From: Limisphaerales bacterium
Lineage (GTDB): Bacteria; Verrucomicrobiota; Verrucomicrobiia; Limisphaerales; UBA11358
Reading direction: 5' to 3'
DNA length: 8,349 nt
NCBI GenBank assembly: GCA_003455565.1
Contig: DMQW01000304.1
Location: forward strand, 1 to 8,349
Below the pieces are notes generated by a model. The model was not told the origin of the DNA. It ran no database searches and was given only the letters and a program-made list of their open reading frames with translations. A program made the translations under genes and the position numbers. Shown here piece after piece: positions 5,065 through 8,349 of the stretch (the stretch's first letter is position 1; each line of letters starts with the position of its first letter).

Positions 5065-6648
5065 TTAGCGCTGGCGTTTTTCCAAATCACGCACGGCGCT
5101 GGTTACGCCGCCGTCCATCAGCAGGCGGCGGTCACGCGAGCGGGTTTCGCCGACGGCGGTGACGCGGATGGCGGCCTCGTCGGTGACGGGACATTCGTGT
5201 TCGCAGATGCCGCAGCCGATGCACAGCGCGGGGTCAACATACGGCCGGCGCAGCGTGATGGGCGTGCCGTCGCGTTTGGTGATGGTGACTTCGCGCGAAA
5301 AAATGGCCTTGGGCGACACGGGACAAACTTCCTCGCAGACGACGCAGGGCGTTTCCATGGCCCACGGCAGGCAGCGGCCGTAATCGAAAAACGCGGTGCC
5401 AAGCTTGATCGGGCCTTCCTCAACGAACAGTCCGGTGCCGGTTTTTTCCTCGATGGTCACGCGCTGGATCGCGCCGGTGGGGCAGACCTGGCCGCAGAGC
5501 GTGCAATTCACCTCGCAGAAACCGATCTTCATATTGAGGATCGGCGTCCAGATGCCTTCGACGCCGGATTCCATGAGCGCCGGTTGCAGCACGTTCGTCG
5601 GGCAGGTGCGGATGCACTGGTCGCACTTGATGCAGCGGTCGAGAAAATCTTTTTCCTCCACGGAACCGGGCGGGCGGATGACGCGTTTGTCGTAGTTGCG
5701 GTCGCTCGCGCCCGACGTGCGGCCAAAGGCGTAGAAGCCGAGGCCGATCAACGTGCCGAGAAACGCGCGGCGTCCGGGCACGACGGGCGCGGTGACTTCG
5801 CGCTGGAGCGGCGGCATGAACTTGAACGAGATGGCGTCTTCCGGGCAGTCTTCGATGCAGTTGAAGCAGACGAAACATTCGCTCTTGCGAAGTTGCGTGT
5901 GTGGGTCGGACGCGCCTTCGCAGCTTTTCAGGCAAAGATCGCAGTCCACGCATTTGTTCGGGTCGCGGTCAATGCGCCAGAGCGCCGCCGTCGAGAGCGT
6001 GCCGAGAAACGCGCCGAGTGGACACAGCACGCGGCAGAAAAAACGCGGGATGACGACGTTCATGCCGACGAGGAACAGCAGCAGAAAACCGATAATCCAC
6101 GCGCCGACATGGAAGTATTGCCGGACGTAAATGGACGATGGGACAAACAAATTGATGAGCGGCAAAATGACCGTGCTCATGGAGCGGTGGAAAAGACAGA
6201 TGGGATCGAGCCAGCCGATTTGCAAGGTGCCGCCGATAGCCGCCGCAATCATCGCGATGAGGATGACGTATTTCAGCGAATACAGTTTTTTGTAGCGGTT
6301 GGCCTCGATGCGTTCGCGTTCGTCCGCGCGGCTTTTGCCGAGCAGCCAGCCGGTGAAGTGGTGCAGAATTCCGTAGGGACAAATCCAGTTGCAGAAAATC
6401 CGCCCGAACAGCAGCGTCGGCAAAATCAGCAGCAGGCTCCACAGCAAACCCATATAGACCGTGTGGGTGGTGATGGCCGTGGCGAAGGCGACGAGCGGAT
6501 CGAGTTCAAGGAACAGCGAGACCGGATAACCTTTGAGATAGCGCAGGTCGGTGACAAAAACGAAAAACAGAAACAGGCTGAAAAAGAAAACCTGCGCGAC
6601 GCGGCGGACGTTGCGGAGTTTGAGCAAATCTTTTGGGTCGAACTTCAC
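5065..6648 (-). CDS. Membrane polyferredoxin, NapH-NapG/MauM-like fusion
   Basis: A 527-residue protein. The N-terminal half is NapH/MauN-like: membrane segments near 17-37, 65-82, 125-143 and 183-200, with the conserved CxxxCP motifs C86-NWI-C90-P and C205-RVL-C209-P. Then come 4Fe-4S motifs C233/236/239/243 and C258/261/264/268. Residues 291-310 contain GRRAFLGTLIGLGFYAFGR, a twin-arginine-like hydrophobic stretch inside the chain. The C-terminal part is NapG/MauM-like, with C339/342/345/349, C378/382/385/389, C426 or C435/438/442, and C476/479/482/486. Six clusters are thus possible. Family knowledge: such proteins pass electrons between quinol and periplasmic or cytoplasmic redox partners. 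No nap or mau catalytic genes are visible, so the substrate is unknown. The start is GTG at 6648, overlapping the DUF362 stop as GTGA. Confidence 0.88.
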   Translation of the reverse strand: MKFDPKDLLKLRNVRRVAQVFFFSLFLFFVFVTDLRYLKGYPVSLFLELDPLVAFATAITTHTVYMGLLWSLLLILPTLLFGRIFCNWICPYGILHHFTGWLLGKSRADERERIEANRYKKLYSLKYVILIAMIAAAIGGTLQIGWLDPICLFHRSMSTVILPLINLFVPSSIYVRQYFHVGAWIIGFLLLFLVGMNVVIPRFFCRVLCPLGAFLGTLSTAALWRIDRDPNKCVDCDLCLKSCEGASDPHTQLRKSECFVCFNCIEDCPEDAISFKFMPPLQREVTAPVVPGRRAFLGTLIGLGFYAFGRTSGASDRNYDKRVIRPPGSVEEKDFLDRCIKCDQCIRTCPTNVLQPALMESGVEGIWTPILNMKIGFCEVNCTLCGQVCPTGAIQRVTIEEKTGTGLFVEEGPIKLGTAFFDYGRCLPWAMETPCVVCEEVCPVSPKAIFSREVTITKRDGTPITLRRPYVDPALCIGCGICEHECPVTDEAAIRVTAVGETRSRDRRLLMDGGVTSAVRDLEKRQR

Positions 6649-7643
6649 GCCTGCACCTCTTTGTAGAGCGTGTCCTTCCAGTTTTTATTTCCCAAGCCGC
6701 GGTCATGCGCCTTGTGGATGTAGGTTAATTCATCCAAGTTGCGTTCGAGCAAATGCGAGTAGCCGTAGGCGTCCACGGCCACCATGTCCGTGCCGGCGAC
6801 GATGGTGTTCATCGGTTTCACGTCGGACAGGCGGCCGCCGGTCGGGCCGTTGCTCATCAGCACGTTCATGCCGTCGAGAATCACCAGCGTCGGCTTCATC
6901 ATCAGCGCGAAATCGGAAATGATGCTGTGGATGTGCTGGTGAAATTGATTCCGCCGACCGCCGAGCAGGCCATACCAGTTTTTCATCGTCATCGAGGCAT
7001 GGCACAGATTGTGATCCTTGCATGGCGCGAGGCCGATGACTTTGGTCGCCTTCTTGAATGGCTCGTTGAAGAACGTCCAGTGCTTCAAAATTTCGCCGTC
7101 GAGCTGGAGCGGCGCGAAGGAGTTTGTCTTGGGATACAGCAAATCGAGGTTCATCTCCGACGCCACGGCGGTCAGGCCGCTCTTGAGAAAACAGCCGGTC
7201 GGCGAATTGATGGGGTTGTCCGCAATGATAACTTTTGCAGCGCCCGCCTCCAAAACTAGTTTTGCCACCGCGCGCAAAGCGTCGGGATGCGTCGTCGCCG
7301 CGAGCGCGGGTGGACGGTCAAACGCGACGTTTGGCTTGATCACCACCACGTCGCCTTTTTGGATGAACCGCTCCATGCCGCCGAGTGCGGCGAGCGCGGC
7401 GCGGATGGTTTTCTCGTGGTCCGTGCCGTGCGCGATGGCGAGCGAAGGCAAAACCTTGCTCACTTCCGGCGCGTAGCTGCGAAGCTGCAAACCTATTTCC
7501 TTTTCAAAACCGGGAACGAAATGTTTCGGTTGCCAGAGCTTGCGGGCGGCGAGTCCCGAACCGGCGATAAGCGCGCCGGTGACGCCGAGGCGCACGAGAA
7601 ATTCGCGCCGGCTGACGGAGTCGCTATGGTTGGATGAACTCAT
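6645..7643 (-). CDS. DUF362 protein with Tat signal peptide
   Basis: A 332-residue protein. The twin-arginine signal is SRREFL at 11-16, followed by the hydrophobic stretch GVTGALIAGSGLAA (20-33), so it is predicted to be exported folded, with or without a lipid-free anchor. The DUF362 body runs from about residue 65 to 310: KGDVVVIKPN (96-105), a Rossmann-like AKVIIADNP (136-144), a conserved KDHNLCHASMTMKNWYGLL block (209-227), H235/H237/H239, LDGM (256-259) and GTDMVAVDAYG (284-294). Cysteines C151, C208 and C214 could bind a cofactor, but there is no ferredoxin domain, unlike some family members. Function of DUF362 is not established. It overlaps both neighbours by 4 bases (ATGA with DUF6599, GTGA with the polyferredoxin), so it likely acts with the membrane polyferredoxin. 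Confidence 0.87.
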   Translation of the reverse strand: MSSSNHSDSVSRREFLVRLGVTGALIAGSGLAARKLWQPKHFVPGFEKEIGLQLRSYAPEVSKVLPSLAIAHGTDHEKTIRAALAALGGMERFIQKGDVVVIKPNVAFDRPPALAATTHPDALRAVAKLVLEAGAAKVIIADNPINSPTGCFLKSGLTAVASEMNLDLLYPKTNSFAPLQLDGEILKHWTFFNEPFKKATKVIGLAPCKDHNLCHASMTMKNWYGLLGGRRNQFHQHIHSIISDFALMMKPTLVILDGMNVLMSNGPTGGRLSDVKPMNTIVAGTDMVAVDAYGYSHLLERNLDELTYIHKAHDRGLGNKNWKDTLYKEVQA

Positions 7644-8349
7644 TTGATTTTGCCACGCAAATACTGTTCCACAAATGCCCGCGCCTTGCCAGCGTCCGTT
7701 GCGTCAAACACGCCGCCCAACTCGCCGTCGCGCTGATAGACAACCTTCCATTTACCGAAAACCTGCGCGCTGAAAATTTTCCCGCCATTCACGTCCGGCA
7801 ACGATTCCACCTTGCCGAAACGCGCGCAGAAATCCTGAAACGATTTCCACGCCTTCGCCGCGTCGTCGGGCGCGGCGACTATGATGAAAAACGGCAGTTC
7901 CGCGCCGTCAAAATTGTATTTCGCCTGAAACACGTCCTTGAACGCCGCCTGTCCCTGCGCGTTTTCCGGCAAGAACGCCACGGTGTCGGCGATCATGCCG
8001 GCGGCGGGCAGCCTGCGGCGACCGGCGAGGCCGCGGTCATCCGCCGGCAGTTCCTTGGCGCGGTTTTGCGCGACAGCCTTGGTCAGCGCGAGCGTTTCAG
8101 GTTTGAGGTCGGACGCGATGATCTGCACATAGACGGCACCCTGCCGGTAAAAGTAACCCATCTCGCCAGAATAGCCATCGGGCGCGAAATCCAGCGGCTG
8201 GCCTTTGGGATCGCGTTCCAGGGCGAACATGCCGAACGCGTCCACCGGCGAATCAAAGCGGTATTCATAAACATCTACGTAGCTGCCCGCCGCCGCAACG
8301 ACGTTGAACGAGCGGCAACGGAGCTGCTGGACGTTGAAGCCCTGGTAGG
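7640..8349 (-). CDS. DUF6599-like protein, 5' partial
   Basis: The frame is open to the right edge, so the GTG at 8245 is internal and the start lies outside. About 235 residues are visible. The first part reads YQGFNVQQLRCRSF, then SYVDVYEYRFDSPVDAFGMF and ALERDPKG, which is the conserved core I associate with DUF6599 (a segment of the type Y-x-Y then DAFGMF-x-x-ER). Later segments are GYFYRQGAVYVQI, LPADDRGLAGRRRLPAAGMI and PFFIIVAAPDDAAKAW. No cysteine cluster or membrane span is seen in this part; a signal peptide could lie beyond the edge. It overlaps DUF362 by ATGA and is the most upstream visible operon gene. Role unknown; DUF6599 genes beside DUF362 and polyferredoxin genes are, to my memory, a recurrent arrangement. 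Confidence 0.7.
   Translation of the reverse strand, partial: YQGFNVQQLRCRSFNVVAAAGSYVDVYEYRFDSPVDAFGMFALERDPKGQPLDFAPDGYSGEMGYFYRQGAVYVQIIASDLKPETLALTKAVAQNRAKELPADDRGLAGRRRLPAAGMIADTVAFLPENAQGQAAFKDVFQAKYNFDGAELPFFIIVAAPDDAAKAWKSFQDFCARFGKVESLPDVNGGKIFSAQVFGKWKVVYQRDGELGGVFDATDAGKARAFVEQYLRGKIK

Noticed and set aside
4960..6666. 568-codon open frame on the plus strand
   Set aside because: It is antisense to the polyferredoxin gene, whose motifs are unmistakable. The composition (mostly Ala, Arg, Asp, Gly, Glu) is what an antisense frame of a GC-rich gene gives.
6753..7259. 168-codon frame on the plus strand
   Set aside because: Antisense to the DUF362 gene, with no domain features.
8243..8245. 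GTG as the start of the DUF6599-like protein
   Set aside because: The frame is open to the right edge and the conserved core begins before it (VYEYRFDSPVDAFG).

Overview
The window looks like a chromosomal segment of a member of the Verrucomicrobiota, probably from the Pedosphaera/Limisphaera-like part of the phylum. This rests on three things. The first gene encodes a modular secreted protein whose C-terminal domain and domain mix (FN3, IPT, cohesin, dockerin-like) are common in that phylum. Shine-Dalgarno signals are weak or absent. Several intergenic palindromes with GGAG or GTAG heads are present. The placement is by recognition, not by a database search.

Layout: (1) bases 2-2560, plus strand: the 3' part of a long extracellular multidomain protein, cut by the left edge. 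(2) Bases 2614-4698, minus strand: an accessory patch rich in toxin-antitoxin-like genes. It holds an ATGA-coupled pair (an unrecognised 261-residue protein followed by a PIN-domain ribonuclease), then a second coupled pair (a DUF433 antitoxin and a DUF5615 PIN-like toxin). The DUF5615 reading frame runs into a palindromic repeat and is truncated. A short gene remnant also ends against another repeat. (3) Bases 4834-8349, minus strand: a tight four-gene operon read right to left. It encodes a DUF6599-type protein (cut by the right edge), a Tat-exported DUF362 protein, a membrane polyferredoxin resembling a NapH-NapG/MauM fusion, and a small zinc-ribbon protein. The first three overlap by 4 bases at each junction; the fourth follows after 6 bases.

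The operon probably forms a membrane-bound iron-sulfur electron-transfer module with exported partners; its substrate cannot be told from the sequence. The toxin-antitoxin patch between two housekeeping-like blocks shows repeat insertion and gene decay. Its most novel element is the large 261-residue partner of the PIN toxin, which shows no classical antitoxin DNA-binding motif. No tRNA, rRNA, CRISPR array, transposase gene or replication origin was seen.
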